64,000 bases of DNA. Source: Alisma plantago-aquatica (Eukaryota; Streptophyta; Magnoliopsida; Alismatales; Alismataceae). The notes under the pieces were generated by a model. It was not told the origin of the DNA, searched no databases, and saw only the letters and a program-made list of their open reading frames with translations. Position numbers and translations under genes: made by a program. Shown here one piece after another: positions 13,645-24,826 of this stretch. The first letter of the stretch is position 1, and each line of letters begins with the position of its first letter. The stretch spans positions 663,801,591 to 663,865,590 of the forward strand of contig OY856409.1 of NCBI GenBank assembly GCA_963693085.1. Direction: 5' to 3'.

Positions 13645-13815
13645 TTACCTCCATATTGGTTTTGAGGTGCTTCCACCATATTAGGCAAGAGGTGTGTGCT
13701 TCCACCATATCGAGAAAGAGGTGTGTACTTCCACCATATCGGGCAAGAGGTGTGTGCTTTCACCATATCGGGCAAGAGGTGTGTGTTTACCACCATATTG
13801 CCCAAGAGGTGTGTG
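13645..13815 (-). repeat. Short tandem repeat inside the gypsy-1 LTR (about 29 bp unit, about 5 copies)
   Basis: The unit resembles ccaccatatcgggcaagag plus gtgtgtgctt and is repeated with small changes. It produces spurious open frames full of HHIGQEVC. Only the last copies survive in the 3' LTR at 5572. Confidence 0.85.
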
Positions 13816-14590
13816 TGTGTCACTTATATCAGATTACTCAAGTGTAGGGTTTTGCATATCGGGTTAGGCTCTTATGCTCATACCTTTTCAAACCTTCAAA
13901 ATATCAACCTACAATGTGTTGAGTGACAACCTAGACAACTGGTTAGTCCTTTTTCAACCAATAAAAATGTACAAAATGATAGGGGTGTGGGGTTCCAAGG
14001 TATAACAGATTTCATATCATCATATTGGGTTCATTACCATATCGGGTTAGTGGTGCTTCAACCTGATATCGGTTTGTGCCATGATGATGTCATCATCATC
14101 AAGATCTATACTTTCATCCCTTACTATTCTAGTTCATGGACAACAGTCCTATGAAACTATTAGAACTCATACAATCATCAATCATTCAAGAAAAATCGAA
14201 ATTGAAAGTAGATCAACAAGTACAGTAAGATTGAACGTGAATAATAACATGATTGGGTTCAAGTTATATAACCCACTTCAAGAACAACTTCAAAGCTCCA
14301 AGCTCCAAAGCTTCACGTTCCCAAGTTTGAAGATGAACTTATCAAAGATCCAAGACTTGTTCACAACTCCTCTATATGCAATGAATTACCATAGATAAGA
14401 ACTTGGTGAAGAAGAAAACAAAGGAAGAATCACAACCCGAGATTCATGCTTCAATCAAGGTTGAAGATGACCATGACTTCACCTTAAGCTTTAGGCTCGA
14501 GCTCCTGCTTGCTCCTCAACTACTATGCATGATATCTAAGGGAAAGAGAGTTGTAGGATTCAAAAAGTTTCACTAGTAGGTGAAAGGAGC

Positions 14591-14600
14591 GGTATATATA
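14591..14600 (-). promoter_or_regulatory. TATA-like box in the gypsy-1 5' LTR
   Basis: The minus strand reads TATATATACC about 920 bp into the LTR. The related solo LTR has TATATATACC at a comparable place near 51892. The 3' LTR of gypsy-1 has lost this block. This is a prediction from sequence only. Confidence 0.45.
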
Positions 14601-15520
14601 ATTGAGGCTCATGAAAGAGAGTGTATAAGAGGTGTCATCACCTTATACTGTTAGGTGACACATGTCCATGCATGGGTTGACACGTGTCCATGCATGCATA
14701 CATATTTATATTGATATGAAAAACTCTTTGGGATAATCTAGGTATAATATTTCATCCATTTCCATTAGTTATCTTTTTGAACAAGATATTTCAACCCTAC
14801 ATCACTTTATTCACTACCCGATACAAATTTTCCAAGGAAAAGTTGTAAATCGATATCCATGACCTTATTGAGGTGCTTAACTCATCATGTAATTTTCCAA
14901 GAGTTTACAAAACAATATGGGACCTCCTCTATGGCTTCTTGGCCGATAGGCACTCCCATATAAGCTCTACAACTCAATACAACTCATTTTAGGGTTTCAA
15001 CTATACAACTCTTCTTGGTCTTTACATCACCAAGAATACCATCACTCAAATATGATTCAAACATGGTTCCTCTTTCTTTATCTCTCCTCTAGATGATTCT
15101 AAGAGAGATTAGGGACACTCTACATGTGATAATTTGCATATCAACCCTACATTTTGGGTAAATTGTAATTTGCACCAAAATTGGTACACAAGGCACAAGC
15201 ATTATTCAAACAAGCTTCAACTTGGAATTTAAGCTTTCCACAAGCCACCCCTTAGCATCATTCTCTTTATTATGATGCTAAAGCATTTGAGGCACGTTAA
15301 ACATGTGACATATTGCAATATAACCCCTAATCTTGGGTAAATTACAATTTACACCCAAACTATCATATAATGCACAAATAGTTTGCAAATAAACTCAAAC
15401 TTGAAAATTAAACTCTTCTTGAGTCTTAATTACTTTTTGAAAGATTAAAACAAGTTTATAAATCACTTACTTAAGTAAAACTTCTAGGTTTATGCCATAA
15501 CCCAGGTCAGGGATGTTACA

Positions 15521-18500
15521 ATAAATGTATTATGGTGGAGAGTAAGTTGTACCTAATCTGGTGTGCAATAGCATTAAATGCTTTAGAGGAAAACTTGAGA
15601 GAATTAATTTTGACAGTGGGGAATATGTTTGAAGGGAAGTGTACAGGGTCAATGTGATCCTTAAAACAAATTAAATTCTATTATATTAGTAATAAATATT
15701 TATTAGGATTGTATATATGGAAGTGACAACATCCACTTTATGGATGTTTTGTACTATTTTACCCTTATTTATCTTATTATCTAAGCATGTTACCCCTTAA
15801 AAGTATGTGTTTTTATTTTGTTTCATCTTTACCCTGTGAATGTGAGAATTTAACATTTTCAATGTATTTTTCACCTTTTTGGGCCTTCTATGCCATTATA
15901 CTGAGGCAATAGTGCATACCACTAAGTAAGGCTTGATGACCCTACATCAACTTCTAGATTCCACAACGCACACGCAACCTTCAAGAAATTTCAATGAAAT
16001 GAGATAACCAAATGGGAGTTGAAACAAAGGATATTTAACAAATTGTACTTTCGAGGTCTAATTTCTAATATGTTACGTAATGTATCTTTTATAATCACAT
16101 ATTTTTATTATTTCATTTTGTAACTTTTTTACTACAATGCGATCTGCAAAGTTGTTTTGCACTTCCATAATTTGACATCAGTGTGGCCCAAAGTCTATAT
16201 TAACTATATTCTTTAATTCATCTTGATTCTTATGGAAAAAATTGATATTTGATGATGTATGTCTTCGAATATTTGGGACATGATCATTAGTACTATATAT
16301 TTGCCATTTTTTTGCATGTTTGTAAATGAATATTAAATTAGATGTAGTAGGTTCTTGTTTCCCACTTCCATCACTTTATGAGAACATCTTTATATTTGCT
16401 TATAGAAAAATGAAGGAATGTTTGATGTTGATGTCTTTATGAATATATCTTACCAAGTGTAAATGCACATTGAGAGGGAGAAAACTAACACTCTTCCTTG
16501 GACCTAGTTTTTCTTTCCCAACGAAGTAATTGATTCTATCTTAAGTAATTTATTGATCTCTTTTAACTATTGACTAGATACTCCATTTTTTTATGTCAGT
16601 GAAGGGGATAAGTAATTAAGAAAACTACACATGGGAAGTACAAATGGCATGGTTCTCTCATTGGGGATGGAACTAACATATCTTACTGTCGAAGAAGAGA
16701 GTCATCCCAAAATTATTATTTATTCATGGGTGTAACCTCCAAATGGGTGGATGAACTCACATTTGGTCTTATTTGTATAAATATAAACAAATTATACAAC
16801 CATCAAGGGTATATTGCAAAACAAAGGTATGCATCTATATCTTGTGCTTATTTATAAATCTTCATTTTGTTGTCGTCAATTTTCCGCCCATCAAATTAAT
16901 CAACCATGTCATATGTAGATTGATGTATTTCATTGGTTACATTTATCCTATGAAAATTCAAGCAATCAACAAAGCTATTAGACAATTGATAACTGGAGAA
17001 TATCAGTCATCAGAGTTGACTTCAATCTGTTGATTCTCCATGGATTTTCCCTAGAATGACTAAATTTCTTTTCAAAATGTCAAGGTACCTAAGGGTATCA
17101 TGGACACAAAATAGTATGCTTTTAAACCATTCTATATATTTTTGTAGATATATACTTGTTATCATCGGAGTTGATGTTTATTAGTTGTCAATTCAAAAGT
17201 GTCCCTAGCTTAAATGGTGTGTTTACAATGGCCAAGGGTCATATTAACCTTAGAGAATCCACACATACTTGATTTACAAGCAAGATTTGTGAAGGAGAAA
17301 CTCATATTGTGATCTTTGTTAGATTCTTAGTGTGCGTCATTGTTTATCTTCATTAAGTGTGTTAACTACATTAAGCATCATCATCAAGGATTGCATTCTC
17401 CACAAGGCTGCATAGGTTACATCAACGTCAATGGGCATCATCTTTCTTGTAGTCTCGTTCATTTGTTGATTCTCCTTGGAAAAGATAGCCTTAGAGGAGG
17501 TGGAAGAGTGGATCTTTCTCCATAAACATTGGAGCTCTTTTTCACTCCTCCAAAGCGAGGGGAGGGTCCAAAGATAAAATTTGAGTAAAGATTTGAGTTA
17601 TTTCTTTCTTCCTGGAAAGAGACGTTCTTTCTTGTCCATAAAGATGGCATGTCTTAACTCTTTATAAAAAGAGAGACTCATATTTTACCACAAAAGGCAC
17701 CACTATTGAAATTGTATCACAACTCCTTGTAAAAAGAGAGATCTATATTTTACCATAAAAAAGGGTACTAAGAAGCATCGAAATGGCTGGTTCAGACAAA
17801 CAAATGTGTGTCGAAGGATACCTGACTCAAATAAATTCCCCGAGAGGCACCAATAATGAAATTGTGTCACAACGGAAAAGCAATAAAAACATCAAAAAAA
17901 TACTAGCTGAAAACTACAGCGTAGTGAATGTATGAGCCACTATGTATCTTTTCCCTTCGTTGATTACTTGTGCTAATTTGCTTATTTCATACTTTTACGC
18001 TTGTTTCTGCTGCTACGATCTCTCATCAGGGCTTTGGTTGGTGCAGTCAGGTGTAGTTGTGTGATTTCACACTGCAAAATCATACAACAAACTCAGCAGT
18101 TTATCATCAGACTACACCTATCCAATAGGCCCTCAAGGAAATTATAATTGAAGTCTTTGCGCTTAAGTGTACATTTCTAGTTTAGCTCTATTCACTCCTC
18201 CAACCCTACCCCACCCCTTACAACATCAACATCTTCTCCATATCAATAAACGGTAGATGTTCCCTTCTTCACCAACCTTACGGTTTCGATAATAACAAAC
18301 ATCATTTGAAACAAAAACATGCTTAAGAAATAATTTGGATGAGCAAGCTAAATCGGGAGTAAGTTCTTGATCTAGTTTTAGTTTCGCTTCACTTTTCAAC
18401 ATGGACATTGATCCTACACTCGGATTATCCTTTCGTCTATTGTCTGTTTAAGCGTTCATCCTCGGTGAACTCTCAATCATGTCTTGGTTTGGGACTCCAC

Positions 18501-19129
18501 GTTTTTTGTTTGTTCAATGTTTCCATAAGAAATTCCCCTTGATCCTTCTCACATGTATGAATTCCTGGTCGTATAACAAAGAAGCAAGGTCTGGTAGCCC
18601 CACAACAATAGTTTGTTCAACAAATTTGCTAAGCCTAGGCTGTTTAATTATAAACTAGTCTACTTTGGAACATGTTCGGCTAGGCTGGGAGAAAGCACAC
18701 AACATTAAGTTCTGTTCACAACATTATCTTCAATAGTTTGGCCGTAGAACGTTTCGTGGTATCTACCAGCATTCATTTTGTATAGAATGAAAATGAGCAT
18801 AAACAATGGAACGTCATATCATGCCCAAATTGTATACGTTTGCTTTTCTCAATTTCATTTTTTTCTTTAAAGATGTCACTAACAGTTCACCAACCAAACA
18901 TGTCCTCGTTACCTGCCCCAATCACCATGGCCGGTTAGCGTTGAAAATTTGGCAGACATACACTTAAGAACAGTCTAGTTAGTGATTACTGGCCCTTGCA
19001 TAAATTGCAGATTTGACTTACTGAGACACTACGGATGAAGTTAAAACCACATACAATATGCTTGGAGTTAAGATTTGGACAAGCTCACGCCCTTCACGCG
19101 CAGGTAAACCAGCCCCCAAACCGCTGTCA
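15521..19129. other. Unassigned intergenic sequence
   Basis: No gene, RNA gene or retroelement domain was recognised on either strand. The open frames (for example 16773-17033 and 17340-17525) have no recognisable domain and no gene-like composition. A short inverted pair (aggtgtagt / actacacct) sits at about 18050-18117. Confidence 0.5.
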
Positions 19130-20240
19130 CGTGGCAGATGGTGATTGGGTAGTTTTTTGGATTTATGTAATAGACAAATAAATTTGTTTTACTTATAACT
19201 TTTGAACCGTAATGATTTTTTTAATAAAACAAAAATCGTTAGTTTCGTTACAAAAAATACAATCTAACAAGCTTAATATTGACATATTTTTGAGAAAAAA
19301 ATACAAAAATGATATATATATGTTAATTGACAACAACCTATGGTGCCCATAAATGGTTATTGACATCAAAAAATAGTTAGTTGACGCCCAAAATAGTTCA
19401 TTAACACCCAAAAGTATAAAGATGACGCTCAAATAAGGTATTGACAATCAAAACAACTATTTAATCATTTTTTGCACTATTTAGCCAATTTTTTATGTTA
19501 TGGCGCCCATAAATGGTTATCGACATCCAAAAATTATTAATTGACGCCCAAAATGGTGCATTTACACCCAAAAATATAAAGATGGTGCCCAAATAAGGTA
19601 ATTGACGCTCAAAATGGTTCATTGACACTTAGAAGTTTAAAATGACGTCTAAATAAGACACTTTTGGATGCTATGACGCCCATAAATGGTTATTGACACG
19701 CAAAAATAGTTAATTGACGCCCAAAATGATTCATTGACACCCAAAAGTATAAAGATGACACCCAAATAAGGTAATTGACGCTCAAAATGGTTCATTGACA
19801 CCCAGAAGTTTAAAATGACACTCAAATAAGGTATTGACAACCAAAACAACATAACGACACCCAAATATGTTTGTTTGACACTTAAGACCATTTAATGGCA
19901 TCCAAAATAGTTCATTGACACTTAGAATTATAATTACGCCCATAAATAGCTAATGACACTCATAAATAACTAATGACACTCAAAGGTGGTTAATTGACGC
20001 CCAAAATAGTTGATTGGCATCCAGAATAACATATTCATATTATTTTTATTTTTATTTTTATTTTAAATATATCAATATTAGTCTCGTTGGAATGTATTTT
20101 TAATAATGAATCCAATGATTTTTGTTTCGTCAAAAAATTCATTACGGTTCAAAAGTTATAAGCAAAATAACTTTATTTATCAATTATACACTCTACACTT
20201 ACCCATCCAATTAAACCCTACCACATCATCACTGGAAATC
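19130..20240. mobile_element. Fold-back (long terminal inverted repeat) element with an internal short-unit array
   Basis: The arm at about 19185-19265 (acttataacttttgaaccgt...) is the inverted partner of about 20085-20165 (acggttcaaaagttataag...). Weaker inverted similarity continues outward on both sides to about 19130 and 20240. Between the arms, 19320-20030 is a degenerate array of phrases such as attgacgcccaaaat, attgacacccaaaagtataa and aagatgac, repeated many times. There is no transposase frame, so it would be non-autonomous. The exact ends and any TSD were not resolved. Confidence 0.7.
19320..20030. repeat. Degenerate tandem array inside the fold-back element
   Basis: Short related units built around gacgcccaaaatagtt, gacacccaaaagtataaa and gatgacacccaaataagg occur in a partly ordered higher-order pattern. 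The block starting near 19500 recurs from about 19672, giving a longer period of about 170 bp. Confidence 0.75.
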
Positions 20241-20395
20241 AGCCTTTCCCCCAACATATTGTTTCTCTCCCGCACATGAGTTGGGTTTGACACCAGCCGC
20301 GCGTGACCCAATCTTTTTTTCATGTGCGCGGACTCCCTTTCCCACCAGAAAAAGGACATCAAAAAACGGTAGGCAAGTGTACATTGATCTATGTT

Positions 20396-20563
20396 TTTTT
20401 TTTATTTGCATGGGCCGAAACCCACCCCCTCTCCAAATAGGTGTCAGAGCCCGGATGACCCAAGAGGTTGGTAAATACAGCTAACTCGAGCGGAATCGAA
20501 CCAGCGACCCTTCATGAGGAGCGTACTGGCTTGACCGCTCGGGCTACGCTGGCTGGGTTACAG
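20396..20563 (-). mobile_element. tRNA-derived SINE with TSD TGATCTATGTT
   Basis: On the minus strand the head carries an A-box-like TAGCCCGAGCGGTCAAG and a perfect B box GGTTCGATTCC, the internal RNA polymerase III promoter of tRNA genes. A tRNA-unrelated body and an A-rich tail follow (AAATAAAAAAAAA at about 20407-20395). The 11 bp direct repeat TGATCTATGTT flanks it at 20385-20395 and 20564-20574. It has no protein-coding capacity and would rely on LINE machinery. Confidence 0.88.
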
Positions 20564-20574
20564 TGATCTATGTT

Positions 20575-20943
20575 GGTACCTTACCAGCATACTAATTTTT
20601 TTAAGGACTGAATTTCCAGGCAAATGAGCAGAAGTATGAGGAACTGGCTCTTCTTAAGCTGATTATTGTGTTAAGGAGAAACATACACTGCATAACGTAA
20701 ATCATTACAAAGGAGAAACATACACTGCATAACGTAAATCATTACAAATAAAAGATCAGTACTAATGAATCAAGAATATATCAACAATTACAACTATAAA
20801 TACTTACTTAGTTGAGGTAAATTGATGGCGAATATGGATTTCAGGACATCAATATAAGAACATGGAATGTATCTACTCTGTTAGTCCCTGTCGTTTGTTA
20901 GGCTATATCCTAGTTTGTCCATTGTTAAATAAAATTACTTCCA
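20575..20943. other. Unassigned; contains a short direct repeat
   Basis: The phrase aaggagaaacatacactgca plus taacgtaaatcattacaa occurs twice, at about 20673 and 20709. Nothing else was recognised. Confidence 0.5.
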
Positions 20944-20954
20944 TCCGTTAAGAA

Positions 20955-21078
20955 GTTTGCTATGCATGCCCGTTTTGGAACCCAAAACAGAATATCAAGC
21001 AATCTCCGCCACATGTTACAAGGTATAACAAATAAATTATTTATTTGTTATACCTTGTAACATGTGGTGGAGATTGCT
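20955..21078. mobile_element. Hairpin MITE, copy 1 (right arm cut short)
   Basis: The left arm starts gtttgctatgcatgcccg and runs through caatctccgccacatg. The centre is a perfect palindrome around aataaattatttatt at about 21036, and the right arm repeats the motif inverted (catgtggtggagattgct). The right arm stops where the outer element at 21079 begins, so the outer arms of this copy are unequal. Confidence 0.75.
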
Positions 21079-21715
21079 CCCTCGATCTTTTTAGTTTGAT
21101 TGAGCCGAGTCTTTTGCTATGCAGAGAGCTAATGAGGCGGACGTGAGCTGGCATTAATCTTTTGCTCTATTGTGCATTATTGGCGTAATTTACAAAGTGC
21201 AATTAACCTCAAGCAATCTCCACCACATGTTACAAAGTATAACAAATAAAATAAAATATATTTTATTTATTATACCTTGTAATATGTGATGGAGATTGCT
21301 TGGGGTTCCGTTTTGGGTTTTAAAACGGGTCTACATAGCAAACATCATAAGAAATGCTAGGCGGACACCATTTTAGAATCCAATTGTTATACTTTGTAAC
21401 ATGTGGTGGAGATTACTTGAGGTTTTATTTTGGGTTTTAAAACGGTATCTGTCTAGCATTTCTTATGAGGTTTGCTATGCAGACTCATTTTGAAACCCAA
21501 AACGGAACACCAAACAATCTCCACCACATGTTACAAGGTATAATAAATAAAATATACCTTGTAACATGTGATGAAGATGACTTGGGATTAATTGCACTTT
21601 ACAAATTGCGCCAATAATGCACAGTAGAGCAAAAGATTAATGCCAGCTCACGCCCACCTTATTAGCGTTGTGCATAGCAAAAGACTCGGCTCAATCAAAC
21701 TAAAAAGATCGAGGG
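21079..21715. mobile_element. Larger inverted-repeat element enclosing the MITE cluster
   Basis: The end ccctcgatctttttagtttg at 21079 is matched by its inverted partner ending gatcgaggg at 21715. The arms are about 125 bp and include gagccgagtcttttgctatg and gctggcattaatcttttgct with their inverted copies. The middle, about 21208-21590, is filled with further hairpin copies of a different family. No transposase is present, so it is non-autonomous. Confidence 0.8.
21208..21590. mobile_element. Cluster of three hairpin MITE copies nested in the element at 21079-21715
   Basis: Copy 2 (about 21208-21343) folds around aataaaataaaatatatttt and ends tctacatagcaaac. Copy 3 (about 21349-21468) has inverted ends taagaaatgctag / ctagcatttctta. 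Copy 4 (about 21465-21587) starts gaggtttgctatgcagac and folds around ataaataaaatat. All share the core caatctccaccacatgttac with copy 1. They look like successive insertions of one family into itself. Confidence 0.75.
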
Positions 21716-23117
21716 AGGAGGGTTGAAGGGGTATGAGATATCGATCTGGTTTCAGCCCAACCTCATAGTTGGAAGATTACAAAGCGCTCTATAAAAATAT
21801 GCTCTCCATAAAAATATTAAAAGGAGGCGAAACGCTGAAAACCGTGATGTGCAAAATATATCAACTATAAGGCGCAAGCGAACAAAAATGTGAACAGTAT
21901 ATTCGGCACGAAGGATTCTTTTTTTTTTAATTAATATAAGAGATTCCTATACATCCCGTCCCCCAGAAGGGAGCCTCGCAGCGATACATTAACGAGTTTG
22001 GCACTTGGAGAATGAAGGAGAGGGAAGAAGAAGGGAGGGAAGAAGACACTTATATTAGTGTATTTAGTTAATATAAGGGGGAAGGGATGGAAAATATAAA
22101 AAATAATAAAAATATAAAAACAAATTGTAATGACATGGAACATTAGTGATATAAAAATATTTGTATATTTAATAATTATATCTATATATTTATTCGTATA
22201 TATTATTTTATGAAAGCGGATTCATAAAAGCGCATACAATGAAAAAGGTGTCAATATTTTCTGAATAATAAAGTCTATAGATCCAAAAATAAAATTATAG
22301 GATGTACATAAAGGCAACATCCTGAATATTTATGCATAAAAAGAACCAAAAAAGAAATATTTTTGTAAAAATGAAGAATATTAGTTTTTTATATATTCAA
22401 AGTAATAATTATAAAGTACTTTTTTCATATTTTTATATTTACAACAAACTTTCCATATATGTCGTCAAATATTTTTTGTAATTATCCACCACATTTTCAC
22501 AATTATCTATAATTTTATTTTTTATATTTTTATAATAATGTCAAAATATTCAATTTAAAAAAAATAAACTTTTAAATTTCTTTCTAAATCACGTATAATA
22601 TTTTTTAGAATTTTTTAATTTCTCTCACAAAAAAAATTTCCCAATTTTTCTACATTTTCCTCTAATATTACATATGTTCTTCTAAATCATGGAACATATC
22701 GTAACATACAACTTCCCTAACTACACTGATTTTTCTGTCATTTTATTTATATTTTCTCCCATACCTTCTCTACTTTTTTTGGCCTTTATAATATATTTCT
22801 AATCAAGCCTTTTCATTTCTCTGTCTCCACTTCAAAAGAATAGAAAATAATGGTTATAAATACACTTAATTTATTTCCTTCGTTCTTCTTTATTTTCCTC
22901 CATTCCTTTCCCATCACTTTATCTAACCAAACGAGACTTTAGATTGCGTATATTAAATGGTGAATCATAGAAAAGGGAATTATGGTAAGACAAAAGTTGT
23001 TGTCTGCTTTGTTATGATGATAAATAATCATAGTGAATTCACGATAAAGCTTAGTTTGTTTTTGTCGAATGGAAAGCGATGGTAAATCGTGGTGAGAAAA
23101 GCTTTTGTAAGACGACT
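21716..23117. other. Unassigned, very AT-rich intergenic sequence
   Basis: No gene was recognised. A T-rich run occurs near 21919. Much of 22140-22800 is A/T homopolymer and simple sequence, and no convincing transposon ends were found. Confidence 0.5.
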
Positions 23118-23119
23118 AA

Positions 23120-23150
<31 letters not shown>

Positions 23151-23424
23151 GAAAAAAAATTGTAATAAATATGATTCTTACATGTCTAAAGTATCTTTTT
23201 TGTAAAAATGTAACAAATAATATTTCCTAAATTCTTCCGTATCCCTAATACCAACATGCACATATTATCAAACTGCACCTGTAACGGAGATTGCTCTTTT
23301 GAATCTCCTCAATCCGGACAGGAAAATTGGATGCGGCATCCAATTATTAAATAAGTTTTTAGAAGAGGCAAAGTGTTGATATATAAATGATGCATGTTTA
23401 ATGACTGTTCATCATGCAATTGCC

Positions 23425-23425
<1 letters not shown>

Positions 23426-23518
<93 letters not shown>

Positions 23519-23534
23519 AGAGAGAGAGAGAGAG
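23426..23534. repeat. (TA)n microsatellite, about 45 units, followed by (AG)n
   Basis: A pure TA run at 23426-23515 is followed by an AG run to 23534, abutting the MITE. A smaller TA run lies near 23130-23150. Such tracts are self-complementary and length-variable, and the assembled length may be inexact. Confidence 0.97.
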
Positions 23535-23916
23535 TCAGGTTAGAATACACTCGAGTGTACGGATCGCACGAATACACTCAAGTGTGTTTGCATATCAAGA
23601 CTATTTTTTGCAAAATATAAACTGTTGATCTTCACCGTCATACTATAATTAGGCTACATACAAATTTTGAGCCCATTTGGATGAGTGTAAGTCACTCATC
23701 CAAGGGCAACAAAATCGACACGCGAAACTAATTTGAAATGCATAATTTTTGCGGCCTTCACAACATGAGCTATACATATCCAAATGTGCTCAAATTTTAC
23801 GTATGAATTGTTCACAGGATGTTTAATAAGATCAACGGATTAGATTTTCAAAAAAAAAAATATTGCATCATGAAAAACTACTTGAGTGTATACACTGAGT
23901 GTATTCTAGCCTGACT
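23533..23916. mobile_element. MITE with terminal inverted repeats AGTCAGG.TAGAATACACTC
   Basis: The left end AGTCAGGTTAGAATACACTC at 23533 is the inverted match of the right end at 23916, with one mismatch in the first 20 bases. The element is 384 bp with no open frame. TA-rich sequence lies on both sides, so the true TSD is ambiguous. It sits between the two copies of the duplicated segment. Confidence 0.85.
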
Positions 23917-24284
23917 ATATATATATATGCAAAAAATATTTAAATAATTATCATTCTTGTTTGTCTAAAGTTTTTTTGTAAAAATGTAAGAACTAACATT
24001 TCTTAAATTATTCCCCCATTCCTAACATCGACATGCACATATTATCAAACAACACATTTCAACAATTTCCCACCACCATTAAGTCCATTACCGTCTCTTT
24101 CCCATCACCATACCACATATCAAACACAGCCTTAGCCTACACCTGAAACGGAGATCGCTTTTTTGAATCTCCTCAGTCCGGACAGGAAAACTTATATATC
24201 CAATTATTAAATAAGTTCTTAGAAGAGGCGAAGTGTTCATATTTAAATGATGCATGTTTAACGACTGTTCACCATGCAATTGCC

Positions 24285-24826
24285 AAAGTTCATTGTCCTT
24301 GACCTGAAACCAAAACCCTGCCAATGGGGCGCAATGGCTAGATGCCTGCTGGCAAGCATGGCATCAGTACAGTGTAAAAGACAGAATCAACCGGCCAACA
24401 GACCCACCAACGCCAGAAAGATCCAATCTCCCCAACGCGTTTCCCACCTTCTTCAATGGCTGTGCCCAGACAACATTTGCAGAATTACAGTTCACCTGAT
24501 CCACATTATTAACCACGAAAAGGTCGACACAGAACTGCCGCTTCGAAACGCCTATTCAACCGGAAACAAACAACATACCACATCATGCTAAATATAGCAA
24601 AAAAAAGCCCAACGGACGAGATTTTTCAGCTTCATATACCAATTATATTAATGACAGTAAGAGACAGCGATAGAACAAGTACACAGGATGAAACCCTCTC
24701 ATTCAATTCTGAAAGATTATGACAACCACCGTAAACAAAGCACAGACTATTCCTAAACTAGCTCCGCATTTTAGCTTAACGTCTATTAGTGACGCTTTTC
24801 GCCTTCCAGTTAACATACTCCACCCC
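24285..24826. other. 3' flank and probable 3' UTR of the FKBP gene
   Basis: The sequence downstream of the stop codon at 24827 (minus strand) has no other gene. I did not find a clear AATAAA polyadenylation signal on the minus strand close to the stop, so the transcript end is not placed. Confidence 0.5.

Larger units (their letters stand above)
11518..15520 (-). mobile_element. 5' LTR of gypsy-1 (4003 bp)
   Basis: Read on the minus strand it starts TGTAACATCCC at 15520 and ends GTCACA at 11518, next to the primer site. It matches the truncated 3' LTR at 5572-6722. It is also clearly related to the plus-strand solo LTR at 51252-55236: both carry, for example, GTTATATCTC followed some 60-100 bp later by GAGGTAGAG near their ends. 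The length suits Tekay-type chromoviruses, whose LTRs are long. The bases just outside are ATAAA (15521-15525), but the partner TSD is lost. Confidence 0.9.
23151..24284. repeat. Direct segmental duplication: copy A 23151-23424, copy B 23939-24284
   Basis: Both copies contain acatgcacatattatcaaac, then gaatctcctca.tccggacagg, then tccaattattaaataagtt, and end tgttcaccatgcaattgcc (or catcatgcaattgcc). Copy B holds about 80 bp more in its middle (about 24059-24137). The two are separated by the microsatellite and MITE at 23426-23916. The sequence is non-coding and lies downstream of the FKBP gene. Confidence 0.82.

Noticed and set aside
13458..13847. 129-codon frame with repeated HHIGQEVC
   Set aside because: It is a translation of the 29 bp tandem repeat inside the gypsy-1 LTR.
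20456..20563. Possible tRNA gene on the minus strand near 20.5 kb
   Set aside because: It has A and B boxes, but the cloverleaf is not convincing and the unit has a body, an A-rich tail and an 11 bp TSD, so it is a SINE.
23401..23628. Open frames rich in Ile-Tyr
   Set aside because: They are translations of the TA microsatellite.
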